Positions 27,754 to 35,860 of a stretch of 64,000 bases of DNA are shown one piece after another (the first letter of the stretch is position 1; the number at the start of each line of letters is the position of its first letter). The position numbers and the translations under genes are program-made. The notes under the pieces were generated by a model. The model saw nothing but the letters and a program-made list of their open reading frames with translations, searched no databases and had not been told where the DNA came from. The stretch spans positions 3,967,501-4,031,500 of the forward strand of contig NZ_CP015423.1 in the NCBI RefSeq assembly GCF_001719045.1, in the 5' to 3' direction. Source of the stretch: Paenibacillus polymyxa (GTDB lineage: Bacteria > Bacillota > Bacilli > Paenibacillales > Paenibacillaceae).

Positions 27754-29280
27754 ATGAACACGTATAAAAGATGCACCAAAATATGGCTGACCACGCTGGC
27801 AGCTTCTCTCATAGTGGCTTTGACACCAGCTATTCCTGGGCAACAGACGGCTTATGCCGAAGCGGAGTCGGATGTAAAAGTCATCGACATCTTTAGTCGG
27901 ACGGTGAACGATTATGGTATAGATCTGGTTGATTGGCAAGGATACCTTGCCAACCCGTATGTAAAGCTTAAAGTGAAGCCGCCAGCGGATGCTGCTTTTC
28001 CGTTAACGGTTACGTTAAATGCGCAGGGCACGTCCCGGCTGATGATGGATCTGCCAAGTACGTTGTCGGCGCAAGGTGCAAGCAAAACGCTGACTTTTGC
28101 CAATGCACAGGAGGAAAAAGATTTCCGGCTAGCCATCCATCCTGACCGGATTGGAGGAAACGGTGAAATAGAGAACTATACGCTGTCTATGTCCGTTGCT
28201 GGAAATGATGGTCACACGACTACTCAGTCCATTCCGATTCGCGTGCTGGATCAGGACGATAATAAAGAACCCACCGTTCCCCTCCATTTTGACTACAGAT
28301 TCGATACGATCAGGCCTTATTTCAATGATGCAGCTACCAAAAAAGCCGCAGAGCTGGCGGTGAAGGACTGGTTCTATTTCTTTGATCTGGCGCCGTTCGA
28401 TGAGGTTCCTGCCAACGCGGAGGTAAACCATCTGCCAGGAGACGATTGGCAAAATGAAATACAGGTGACAAATGATAAGCCCTATAAAGGCATGTGGGTA
28501 TTCATGAGAGGGCTGAACGGGCCTTATTCTACGGGCTTTCCGGCCACGAACGGCAATTATCATACACGTAACGGTGTGACCGTCCCGGGGAATCTGAACC
28601 GTTCCTATAGTCTGATTCTGGATTTCTATGATGATGCGATTCCATTCACATCCGTGGACGATGAAGAATGGTATCAATCCGATCTGTCCAAAGTGACGGA
28701 TGTGCATGGGCTGATCATGCATGAATTCGGTCATGCGATTGTATTCAGCGACACATTTCCGGGTGTCAAAGCGCTGAAGGAAGCGGCGGGCAATGACCCG
28801 GATATTATGGCTTATCAGCACAGACCAGCCGCGCTGGATAACAGCTATCATCTCTCTGGAGAGCTTGCAGAAGTCGACAGATTGAGCGGTCAAAATGGAG
28901 GCTGGCGCCATCTGTTTCCGACCCGCCGTTGGATGAACACGAAGCTTTCGCTACTGGTAGCAGAAAAAGCAGGCTGGCCGCTGCGTAAGGACCTGACTCC
29001 TTTCCTCGCGCCAGAAATCATGACGAAGGAACTGCCAGCACCCGTCAAAGGCAAAGCGTACACGGCCAAGCTGGAGGCCAAAGGAGGCGTACCGTTTTAC
29101 GATTGGACGGTGACAGCTGGTCAACTGCCCGCAGGCTTCACACTGGACCGTTTTACAGGAACGATTAGCGGAACAGCAGGCAGCGGAGCAGGCAACAAGA
29201 CGTATACGTTCACCGTACAGTTGAGGGATTATGATGAGCTGAGCAAGCCTGTGACACAAAGCTTTACGCTTAAGCTGTAA
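27754..29280 (+). CDS. secreted zinc metallopeptidase with C-terminal Ig-like domain
   Basis: 508 residues with a Sec signal peptide ending TAYAEA (about residue 36) and GATGGAGGG before the ATG. Residues 40-170 form a beta-rich domain; the catalytic region holds LIMHEFGHAIVFSD, that is His323-Glu324-x-x-His327 of an HExxH zinc peptidase. The third ligand is not certain. The last 95 residues (KELPAPVKGKAYTAKLEAKGGVPFYDWTV...) are a putative Ig-like domain of the kind found in surface proteins. I cannot place it in a peptidase family. It lies 48 bases before the hydroxyproline genes, and I infer that it cuts the protein part of a hydroxyproline-rich glycoprotein. Confidence 0.8.
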   Translation: MNTYKRCTKIWLTTLAASLIVALTPAIPGQQTAYAEAESDVKVIDIFSRTVNDYGIDLVDWQGYLANPYVKLKVKPPADAAFPLTVTLNAQGTSRLMMDLPSTLSAQGASKTLTFANAQEEKDFRLAIHPDRIGGNGEIENYTLSMSVAGNDGHTTTQSIPIRVLDQDDNKEPTVPLHFDYRFDTIRPYFNDAATKKAAELAVKDWFYFFDLAPFDEVPANAEVNHLPGDDWQNEIQVTNDKPYKGMWVFMRGLNGPYSTGFPATNGNYHTRNGVTVPGNLNRSYSLILDFYDDAIPFTSVDDEEWYQSDLSKVTDVHGLIMHEFGHAIVFSDTFPGVKALKEAAGNDPDIMAYQHRPAALDNSYHLSGELAEVDRLSGQNGGWRHLFPTRRWMNTKLSLLVAEKAGWPLRKDLTPFLAPEIMTKELPAPVKGKAYTAKLEAKGGVPFYDWTVTAGQLPAGFTLDRFTGTISGTAGSGAGNKTYTFTVQLRDYDELSKPVTQSFTLKL

Positions 29281-29327
29281 AAAATACCTCTCAAACAGAT
29301 TAAAACGGTCGAAGGGAGGGGAAGCGA

Positions 29328-30536
29328 ATGAAACATGATACCGCGGATCTGGTCATTGTAGGCGGTGGAATCATCGGTACAGCCATTGCTTATTATGCGG
29401 CTAAGACCGGTATGAAGGTCGTGCTGGCTGAGCGAGGGGAGATTGCTGGAGGCACTTCGTCCCGTTGTGATGGAAATATATTGGCAATCGATAAAGAGCC
29501 CGGTTTTGACAGTCGAATGTCGTTGGTATCGCAGGAGCTGGTGGCAGAGCTGGCTAGGGAACTGGAGGATGAGTTCGAGTATCGTGCGCCTGGCAGCATT
29601 CTGGTCTGTGAAAACGATGAGGAGATGCAAGCAGCTGAGCAATGGGTAGCCCGTCAAGAGCAGGAAGGACTTCCATTTCGCATGTTGGATCAGCAGGATT
29701 TGCGAGAGGAATGGCCGCATTTAGCCAAAGATTTGCCGGGCGGGCTGGAGTGTGCGACAGATTCCACCGTAAATCCGGTGTTGATGACGTATGCGCTGGC
29801 CAGGGCCGCGCGTCTTATGGGAGTGAGGCTAATGCCCCGCACACCGATACAATCTGTCCTTCAGGACGAAGGGGGAAACGTCCGCGGGGTAGAGACGCCC
29901 AATGGCGCTATCCATGCAGGTGCAGTGGTATTGGCGGCAGGTGTGTGGACACACAGCATCGGTCATTCACTCGGTTTGGACCTTCCGATCATGCCGCGCA
30001 AAGGACATATACTGGTGTCTGCCCGAATGCCTTCCATTGGGAACCGTAAGGTAATGGAGTTCGGCTATCTGATGAGCAAGTTTGGCGGTCAGCGGAGTGT
30101 GGATGAGCTTTATGAAAAATACGGTGTAGCGCTAGTATTCGAGCCAACCGCATCCCAAAATATTCTGATCGGCAGCAGCCGTCAGTTTGTCGGTATGGAC
30201 ACACGTGTCGATCAGCAAGTGATTCGCTTAATCGCCCGCAGAGCCATTCGTTTTTTTCCTGCTTTAGCCAATGTACCGCTGATGCGGGCGTATACCGGCT
30301 TGCGTCCATGGACACCTGATCATTTGCCAATTGTATCAGCAGTGGACGAAGTACCGGGGCTGTATATCGCTTCCGGTCATGAGGGGGATGGCATTAGTCT
30401 TGCGGCGGTGACGGGGAAGCTGGTGACTGAAATGGTACGGGGTGAATCCACTTGCATTCCGGTGGAGCCGTTGCGATATGACCGATTTGGCGAGGCTTTT
30501 ACCAGCCACGAGGTTCACGGGGAGGTAACCGGATGA
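29328..30536 (+). CDS. FAD-dependent oxidoreductase, DadA/HcnC-like (D-hydroxyproline dehydrogenase subunit)
   Basis: 402 residues. FAD-binding GxGxxG motif at the N-terminus (VIVGGGIIGTAIAYYAAK), then the DAO-family fold with YTGLRPWTPDHLPIV and ASGHEGDGISLAA near the end. Cytoplasmic or membrane-associated. AGGGAGGGG sets the ATG. In aerobic trans-4-hydroxyproline breakdown, cis-4-hydroxy-D-proline is oxidised by an FAD enzyme; in Pseudomonas aeruginosa this is a multi-subunit enzyme related to HcnABC. All matching parts are here: this gene plus 33930-34247, 34244-34579 and 34576-35799. The next gene, the epimerase, overlaps its stop. I infer the catalytic D-hydroxyproline-oxidising subunit. 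Confidence 0.87.
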   Translation: MKHDTADLVIVGGGIIGTAIAYYAAKTGMKVVLAERGEIAGGTSSRCDGNILAIDKEPGFDSRMSLVSQELVAELARELEDEFEYRAPGSILVCENDEEMQAAEQWVARQEQEGLPFRMLDQQDLREEWPHLAKDLPGGLECATDSTVNPVLMTYALARAARLMGVRLMPRTPIQSVLQDEGGNVRGVETPNGAIHAGAVVLAAGVWTHSIGHSLGLDLPIMPRKGHILVSARMPSIGNRKVMEFGYLMSKFGGQRSVDELYEKYGVALVFEPTASQNILIGSSRQFVGMDTRVDQQVIRLIARRAIRFFPALANVPLMRAYTGLRPWTPDHLPIVSAVDEVPGLYIASGHEGDGISLAAVTGKLVTEMVRGESTCIPVEPLRYDRFGEAFTSHEVHGEVTG

Positions 30537-31534
30537 GTGTAACGGGCAGAATTACTACCATTGATACCCATACGGGAGGCAATCCGACGCGGACGGTCAT
30601 TCACGGCGCGCCTAAGCTGGTAGGTCATACGATGCTGGAAAAAATGACTTATATGGCAGCACATCATGATGATTTTCGCCGTTTGCTGATGTTCGAGCCG
30701 CGAGGGCATGAGGTGATGTCGGGCTGTATTTTAACAGAACCTTGTCATCCAGATGCAGATATGGGTGTGGTTTTTATAGAGACTGGCGGCTATTTACCGA
30801 TGTGCGGTCACGATACGATTGGAGTATGTACAGCGCTGATGGAAGGCGGGCTGATTGCTGCGGATAAAAAGTCTATATTGCTGGACACTCCGGCAGGCCC
30901 GGTTCAAGTGCGGCTGGAGGTGGAAGCGGGCAAGGTGCGACAAGTAACGTTCACAAACATCCCTTCTTTTGTGTATCGCCGTGAGGTGAAGGTCCAGGTA
31001 GAGGGTATCGGGCAAGTCACGCTGGATATTGCGTATGGAGGCAACTTTTACGGCATTGTAGAGGCGGCTTCCATCGGTCTTGCACTGGAGCAGAGCAATG
31101 GGGCCGAAATTGTACGAACAGCGGTACAGATTCGGGAGGCAGTAAATGCTGTTGTTGAGGTAGTACATCCTGAGAATCCGGTTATTCAAGGATTGACACA
31201 TATTGAATTTTACGGGGAGCCTGTGGCTCCACAGGCCGATTGTCGCAATGTCGTCGTCATCCCACCGGGAGGGATCGATCGTTCCCCTTGTGGCACAGGA
31301 ACCTCGGCCAAGGTAGCGGTGCTGCACGCCAAGGGAAAGCTGGGCTTACATGAGCCGTTTGTACATGAAAGCATCACAGGCTCCATGTTTCGGGCTGAAA
31401 TCGTGGGCGAGACGCAGATAGGTCCTTATCCGGCAGTCATTCCACAAATTACAGGCTCGGCTTGGGTGACGGGACATCATCAATTTGTGTTGGACCCCGA
31501 GGACCCGCTTAAAGAAGGTTTTTTGCTGATGTGA
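30533..31534 (+). CDS. 4-hydroxyproline 2-epimerase (proline racemase family)
   Basis: 333 residues, the usual length. Both catalytic cysteines of the racemase/epimerase type are present: Cys91 in PMCGHDTIG and Cys253 in SPCGTGTSA. Trans-3-hydroxyproline dehydratases carry Thr at the second position, so that role is unlikely. It converts trans-4-hydroxy-L-proline to cis-4-hydroxy-D-proline in the cytoplasm, the first step of the oxidative pathway. Proline racemase is an alternative that sequence alone cannot exclude, but the following deaminase and semialdehyde dehydrogenase genes point to hydroxyproline. The ATG overlaps the stop of the FAD gene, with GGGGAGG ahead. Confidence 0.92.
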   Translation: MSVTGRITTIDTHTGGNPTRTVIHGAPKLVGHTMLEKMTYMAAHHDDFRRLLMFEPRGHEVMSGCILTEPCHPDADMGVVFIETGGYLPMCGHDTIGVCTALMEGGLIAADKKSILLDTPAGPVQVRLEVEAGKVRQVTFTNIPSFVYRREVKVQVEGIGQVTLDIAYGGNFYGIVEAASIGLALEQSNGAEIVRTAVQIREAVNAVVEVVHPENPVIQGLTHIEFYGEPVAPQADCRNVVVIPPGGIDRSPCGTGTSAKVAVLHAKGKLGLHEPFVHESITGSMFRAEIVGETQIGPYPAVIPQITGSAWVTGHHQFVLDPEDPLKEGFLLM

Positions 31535-31597
31535 GCATTTTGCATCAAACCCGAATGCTGAATATGAAAATAAAGATGGGAAAGGGTTGGTGAGCAT

Positions 31598-32485
31598 ATG
31601 GCACGTTTTGAAGGTGTATATGTGGCCTTGGTTACACCGTTCACGGCAGAGCTGGAGGTAGACCATAAGCGTCTGACCGAGCTGTGCGAGCATCTGATTG
31701 CAAGCGGCATTAGCGGACTGGTTCCTACGGGATCGCTGGGAGAATATGCGGCTTTGTCCCCGGAGGAACGGTCGCAGGTTGTGCATACCGTAATTGACGC
31801 TGCGGCAGGGCGTGTCCCGGTTGTTGTCGGCTCGGCGGCTCCGTCTACCAAACAGGCGGTGCATTGGATTCAGCATGCGAAGGATGCTGGGGCTGCAGGT
31901 GTCATGGCACTGCCGCCCATTAATTATAATCCACTGCCTCACGAGGTAACGGCCCATTATGAAGCATTATCGGAGGTGGGCTTGCCGATCATTGCGTATA
32001 ACAACCCCCATGATTACAAGGTTGACTTGACTCCAGATATTCTTGCGGACTTGTCGCGAATTGAAAATATCGTAGCAGTCAAGGAATTTTCCGGTGATGT
32101 ACGGCGTATTCACGCTATTTTGGATCAGACAGAGCTGGAGGTCATGGTCGGAGTAGATAATCTGGCGATGGAGGGAGCATTATTCGGCGCGACAGGCTGG
32201 ATTTCGGGGGTACCGAATGCGCTGCCCAAGGAAGGGGTAGAGCTGTTCCGACTTGCGCAGGCGGGCAATATGGCGGAAGCGTCCGCGTTGTATCGCAGGC
32301 TACTGCCGCTGTTCCACTATGATGCCAGCCCACAATTAGTACAGTCTATCAAATATATGATGGAACTGGCTGGATTTCCGGTCGGTCCGACACGTCCGCC
32401 CAGACTTGCGCTGCCGCAGTCGGATTATGACCGCATTCGCGAAGCATTTGGGGTGGCGGTTCGTCCAAGCGAAGTATCATCCTGA
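31598..32485 (+). CDS. DHDPS-family 1-pyrroline-4-hydroxy-2-carboxylate deaminase (predicted)
   Basis: 295 residues, dihydrodipicolinate synthase superfamily (alpha/beta)8 barrel. Seen: VTPFTAELEVD, GSLGEYAALSPEER at the substrate loop, the conserved Tyr in IIAYNNP and the Schiff-base Lys in IVAVKEFSGD. In hydroxyproline gene clusters the member of this family deaminates 1-pyrroline-4-hydroxy-2-carboxylate to alpha-ketoglutarate semialdehyde, releasing ammonia. Here it stands between the epimerase and the aldehyde dehydrogenase, the order expected for that role. AAAGGG lies ahead of the ATG with a longish spacing. A lysine-pathway dapA is improbable in this setting. Confidence 0.9.
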   Translation: MARFEGVYVALVTPFTAELEVDHKRLTELCEHLIASGISGLVPTGSLGEYAALSPEERSQVVHTVIDAAAGRVPVVVGSAAPSTKQAVHWIQHAKDAGAAGVMALPPINYNPLPHEVTAHYEALSEVGLPIIAYNNPHDYKVDLTPDILADLSRIENIVAVKEFSGDVRRIHAILDQTELEVMVGVDNLAMEGALFGATGWISGVPNALPKEGVELFRLAQAGNMAEASALYRRLLPLFHYDASPQLVQSIKYMMELAGFPVGPTRPPRLALPQSDYDRIREAFGVAVRPSEVSS

Positions 32486-32500
32486 ATGGAGGTGAAGACG

Positions 32501-33937
32501 ATGGAGAGCCGAAATTGGATCGGCGGTGAGTGGCTGAGCCCTTCCGGCGAGGAAATGGTGGTTCACAATCCTTCGGCCTTGAAGGAGGAGGTGGGAGTCG
32601 TCCATTTTTCAGAGACGGACGATATTACACAGGCCGGGGATGCGGCACGGCTGGCTCAGACGGGCTGGGCCGCGCTAAGTCCCGCAGCGCGGGGAGCTTA
32701 TTTGTTCAAAGCAGCCGGGTTACTAGAGGCAGCATTACCTGAATTGGCTGAGCTGGCCAGCCGTGAGATGGGCAAGCCGATTACCGAGATGCGCGGAGAG
32801 GTCATGCGAGGTGTCCATCTGCTCCGGTACTATGCGGCAGAGGGCGTACGTTCCATCGGTACAGTCATTCCTTCGAATGAGCCGGGAGTGCTCCAATACA
32901 CGAAGCGTATTCCGCTGGGGGTAACGGCTGTCATTACGCCGTGGAATTTTCCGGTAGCTATTCCGCTATGGAAAATCGCCCCTGCACTCTTGTGCGGAAA
33001 CACGGTCATCTGGAAGCCTGCCGAACATGCTTCATTAACTGCAGTACGGGTCGCCGAGCTATTCGAGGCGGTGCAGCTTCCGCCCGGTGTACTGAACTTA
33101 GTCATTGGGCAAGGTAACCGCATTGGCGATGCCTTACTGGAGCATCCGGTACTGGATGCGGTCAGCTTCACGGGTTCTACTGCTACAGGTTTGGGCATTG
33201 CGGGACGATGTGCACGCCGTAATATCAAGTACCAGACCGAAATGGGCGGTAAAAATGCCGCTGTGGTGCTGAAGGACGCGGATGTAGCACAGGCGGTGGC
33301 GATGATTGCCAGCGGAGCTTTCCGTTCAGCCGGGCAAAAATGCACGGCCACCAGCCGGGTAATTGTGGAACAGTCTGTCTATGAGACGTTCACGGAAGCC
33401 TTACGCCAAGCGGTGGAAAAAATCCAGATCGCCCCTGCACTGGACCCCAGTGCGTATCTTGGACCTCTGGCATCCGCAGGTCAGTATGAGAAGGTCATGT
33501 CCTATATATCACTCGCCCGCCGGGAAGCCGACATTTTGGCTGAAGGCGGAGCCACCGCCGGGACGGAGAACGGGTATTATGTGCGTCCACTGGTCGCGAC
33601 TGGACTGAATTCGTCCCATCCTTTGATTCAGGAGGAGATTTTTGGGCCTGTGATGGGGGTCGTGCAGGCGGACGACTTCGAGGATGCGATTCGACTGTGC
33701 AATGATTCTATTTATGGATTAAGCGCCTCTCTATTCACCCGCGATTTGCGGCTGGCTCATCGGTTTCTGGATGAGGCGAACGCCGGTATGGTCCGGGTTA
33801 ATCAGGAGACGGCTGGTGTTGAATACCAGGCTCCGTTCGGCGGTCTGAAGCAATCCAGCTCACATACTCGGGAGCAGGGCCAGGCGGCGCTGGACTTTTA
33901 TTCAGCGATTAAAACCTGTGCGATCAGCTATGAGTAA
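32501..33937 (+). CDS. alpha-ketoglutarate semialdehyde dehydrogenase (aldehyde dehydrogenase family)
   Basis: 478 residues from ATG 32501, seven bases after GGAGGTG; an ATG at 32486 overlaps that site. ALDH hallmarks: TPWNFPVAIPLWKIAPALLCGN, the general-base Glu in YQTEMGGKNAAV and the nucleophile Cys in SAGQKCTATSRV. The end PFGGLKQSSSHTREQG is the pattern of 2,5-dioxopentanoate (alpha-ketoglutarate semialdehyde) dehydrogenases. It would oxidise the deaminase product to alpha-ketoglutarate, feeding the TCA cycle. Cytoplasmic, NAD(P)+ dependent. It overlaps the next gene by eight bases. Confidence 0.92.
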   Translation: MESRNWIGGEWLSPSGEEMVVHNPSALKEEVGVVHFSETDDITQAGDAARLAQTGWAALSPAARGAYLFKAAGLLEAALPELAELASREMGKPITEMRGEVMRGVHLLRYYAAEGVRSIGTVIPSNEPGVLQYTKRIPLGVTAVITPWNFPVAIPLWKIAPALLCGNTVIWKPAEHASLTAVRVAELFEAVQLPPGVLNLVIGQGNRIGDALLEHPVLDAVSFTGSTATGLGIAGRCARRNIKYQTEMGGKNAAVVLKDADVAQAVAMIASGAFRSAGQKCTATSRVIVEQSVYETFTEALRQAVEKIQIAPALDPSAYLGPLASAGQYEKVMSYISLARREADILAEGGATAGTENGYYVRPLVATGLNSSHPLIQEEIFGPVMGVVQADDFEDAIRLCNDSIYGLSASLFTRDLRLAHRFLDEANAGMVRVNQETAGVEYQAPFGGLKQSSSHTREQGQAALDFYSAIKTCAISYE

Positions 33938-34247
33938 ACGGGCGACGGGACGAAGTGAGACGATTGGGAGTGCATCAGGTCATTTGCTCGTATGTCGCTG
34001 CGAAGAAGTGAGTATCGCACAGATGGAGCAGGCCTGCCGCATGGGCGGCGCGGACACCGTGCGCCAGCTTAAAATGGCTACACGGGTGACGATGGGGGCA
34101 TGTCAGGGCAGGGTATGCCGACAGTTGGTGGAGTCATGGTTTTACAATCAGGTTCCTGCTGCCCGTCGGGAGGCGGAGCTGCTATCCCAAAGGCCTCCCG
34201 TGCGTCCCATAACGTTCGGGCAGCTGGCAGAGGGAGGTTCTTTATGA
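33930..34247 (+). CDS. BFD-like [2Fe-2S] protein, D-hydroxyproline dehydrogenase component
   Basis: 105 residues from ATG 33930, which overlaps the stop of the ALDH gene. Four cysteines in the BFD arrangement: CRC near residue 24 and CQGRVC about 32 residues later. In HcnB-type proteins this domain is usually the C-terminal part of the larger FAD subunit; here it is a gene of its own and the FAD subunit at 34576 ends without it. It would pass electrons inside the hetero-oligomeric dehydrogenase. No strong ribosome binding site, so translation is probably coupled to the upstream gene. Confidence 0.85.
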   Translation: MSKRATGRSETIGSASGHLLVCRCEEVSIAQMEQACRMGGADTVRQLKMATRVTMGACQGRVCRQLVESWFYNQVPAARREAELLSQRPPVRPITFGQLAEGGSL

Positions 34248-34579
34248 GCCGCATGCGTATTGTAAATCATCCTATTTTGGGACCAAAGCCGGAGCGGCGG
34301 CAGGTATCTTTTATTTTTGACGGTCGTCCCATGCAGGGATTGGCTGGAGAGCCATTGGCAGCAGCACTGCTGGCCAGCGGTGTCCGTTTGCTGAGAAGGC
34401 ATGAGGAATCCGGTACGGCCAGAGGTGTATACTGTGCCATTGGGCATTGTAACGAATGCCGCCTGACGGTTCATCCGTTCGGTACCGTCCGTTCCTGCCT
34501 GACCAAGCTGGAGGAAGGTATGGTGGTGGAAACCGGACGGCAGCTTTCGAATGAAATCACAGGGAGAATTGTGACATGA
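34244..34579 (+). CDS. [2Fe-2S] ferredoxin-like subunit (HcnA-like), D-hydroxyproline dehydrogenase
   Basis: 111 residues. ATG overlaps the preceding stop (ATGA), with GGGAGG ahead. Plant-type ferredoxin fold for a [2Fe-2S] cluster: CAIGHCNEC followed by a fourth Cys in VRSC, after an FIFDGRPMQGLAGEPLAAALLASG start characteristic of HcnA/SoxA-alpha small subunits. It is the gamma-like electron-carrier subunit of the dehydrogenase. Flanked by and coupled to the other two components. Confidence 0.88.
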   Translation: MSRMRIVNHPILGPKPERRQVSFIFDGRPMQGLAGEPLAAALLASGVRLLRRHEESGTARGVYCAIGHCNECRLTVHPFGTVRSCLTKLEEGMVVETGRQLSNEITGRIVT

Positions 34580-35799
34580 ATGAAATGGCGCATCTCATCG
34601 TCATTGGGGCGGGTCCCGCCGGATTGTCCGCAGCGGTATCGGCTGCTGAGCAAGGATTGCCAGTCACGGTACTGGATGAGTTTACAGAGCCGGGTGGACG
34701 CATGCCCGGGCAATATCATGAGGAAGGCAGTCAAGGCTGGTGGGTTGGAAAACACGTTTCGGATGAGTTGATTACCCGTTGTAGGGAACTTAGGGTGGAC
34801 ATTCGCTGCGGCGTTTCCGTACATGGTATGGAATATACAACGACGTGGGAAATTTCCACTTCCTGTGGATTGTTCACTGCGGATTACGTATTGCTGGCGA
34901 CTGGAGCTGCCGAAATTCCCGTTCCGCTGGATGGCTGGACGCTACCGGGCGTAATGTCTATCGGGGCCGCGCAGGTGATGACCAACGTCCATTACGTCAA
35001 GCCGGGAGAACGCGGCATCATAGTAGGCATGAACGTATTGTCGATGGCGATTGCCCGCGAGCTGTCCGTCGCCGGGGTGAAGGTGGCGGCGATTACACTG
35101 CCGTGCGCCAATCCGCTGGCTGGTGCGGCGGCAGATCCGACAGCCTCCGCGAAGCTGCTGCTTCAGCTGTCGGGGCTGGCCCCTGCCGCCTGGATGCGTG
35201 CAGGCGGCAGGCTGGCAGCTGCGATGCGGATGGAGAAACTCATCGCGTGCTGCTATCCCCACAGAGGCTTCCGTCTGTGGGATATCCCGATCCGTTTGCG
35301 GACGGCGGTGCTGTCCGTCAACGGGCAGGACCGGGTCGAATCCGTGACCCTGGTCCACGTTAAACCGGACGGCTCGCCTATTCCCGGCAGCGAGCGCGTC
35401 GAACCCGCCGACTTCGTGGCGCTGAGCGGCGGCTTGTATCCGCTCGCTGAGCTGGCGGCGGTAGCCGGGTGCAAATTCGTGTACAGCCCTGAGCTAGGCG
35501 GGCATGTTCCACTGCATGGTGAGCGAATGGAAACCTCGCTCAAAGGGTTGTATGTTGCCGGCAATATTACCGGCATCGAAAGCGGGCTGGTCGCGATGGC
35601 CCAAGGTCGACTAGCCGCCGCTTCCATGCTCCATGCCGCTGGACTCGGCGGAACAGGCGGAGAACAGCGGGTGCAGGAGGCGATCCGTGGGATCCATTTT
35701 GCACGGAAGCATGCGCTGATTCAGTTTCATCCCGGCATTACAGAGGCGAGAAAGCAGCTGTACCAGCAGTGGGAGCAAACCTCTGGCAGTGGCGCGTAA
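34576..35799 (+). CDS. FAD/NAD(P)-dependent oxidoreductase subunit (HcnB-like), D-hydroxyproline dehydrogenase
   Basis: 407 residues. ATG overlaps the stop of the ferredoxin gene. A first dinucleotide motif VIGAGPAGLSAAVSAAEQG and a second one around GIIVGMNVLSMAIARELSVAG mark a two-dinucleotide-binding flavoprotein; LKGLYVAGNITGIESGLVAMAQGRLAA is the conserved FAD end. Shorter than usual HcnB proteins because the C-terminal BFD domain is encoded separately at 33930. GC-rich stretch around 35100-35450. Last gene of the hydroxyproline block; the GH127 gene follows after 61 bases. Confidence 0.88.
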   Translation: MNEMAHLIVIGAGPAGLSAAVSAAEQGLPVTVLDEFTEPGGRMPGQYHEEGSQGWWVGKHVSDELITRCRELRVDIRCGVSVHGMEYTTTWEISTSCGLFTADYVLLATGAAEIPVPLDGWTLPGVMSIGAAQVMTNVHYVKPGERGIIVGMNVLSMAIARELSVAGVKVAAITLPCANPLAGAAADPTASAKLLLQLSGLAPAAWMRAGGRLAAAMRMEKLIACCYPHRGFRLWDIPIRLRTAVLSVNGQDRVESVTLVHVKPDGSPIPGSERVEPADFVALSGGLYPLAELAAVAGCKFVYSPELGGHVPLHGERMETSLKGLYVAGNITGIESGLVAMAQGRLAAASMLHAAGLGGTGGEQRVQEAIRGIHFARKHALIQFHPGITEARKQLYQQWEQTSGSGA

Positions 35800-35860
35800 C
35801 GGCTCGTTGTGTCTGATATGCGTTTTTTATCCCAAATTCGCCTTAAAGGAGGAACGGAAA

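Noticed and set aside
30533..31534. Trans-3-hydroxyproline dehydratase
   Set aside because: The second active-site residue is Cys253, not the Thr of the dehydratases.
31598..32485. Lysine-pathway dihydrodipicolinate synthase (dapA)
   Set aside because: Operon context and the GSLGEY substrate loop point to the hydroxyproline deaminase.
29328..35799. Hydrogen cyanide synthase (hcnABC)
   Set aside because: The Hcn-like subunits are interleaved with hydroxyproline epimerase, deaminase and semialdehyde dehydrogenase genes, which fits D-hydroxyproline dehydrogenase.
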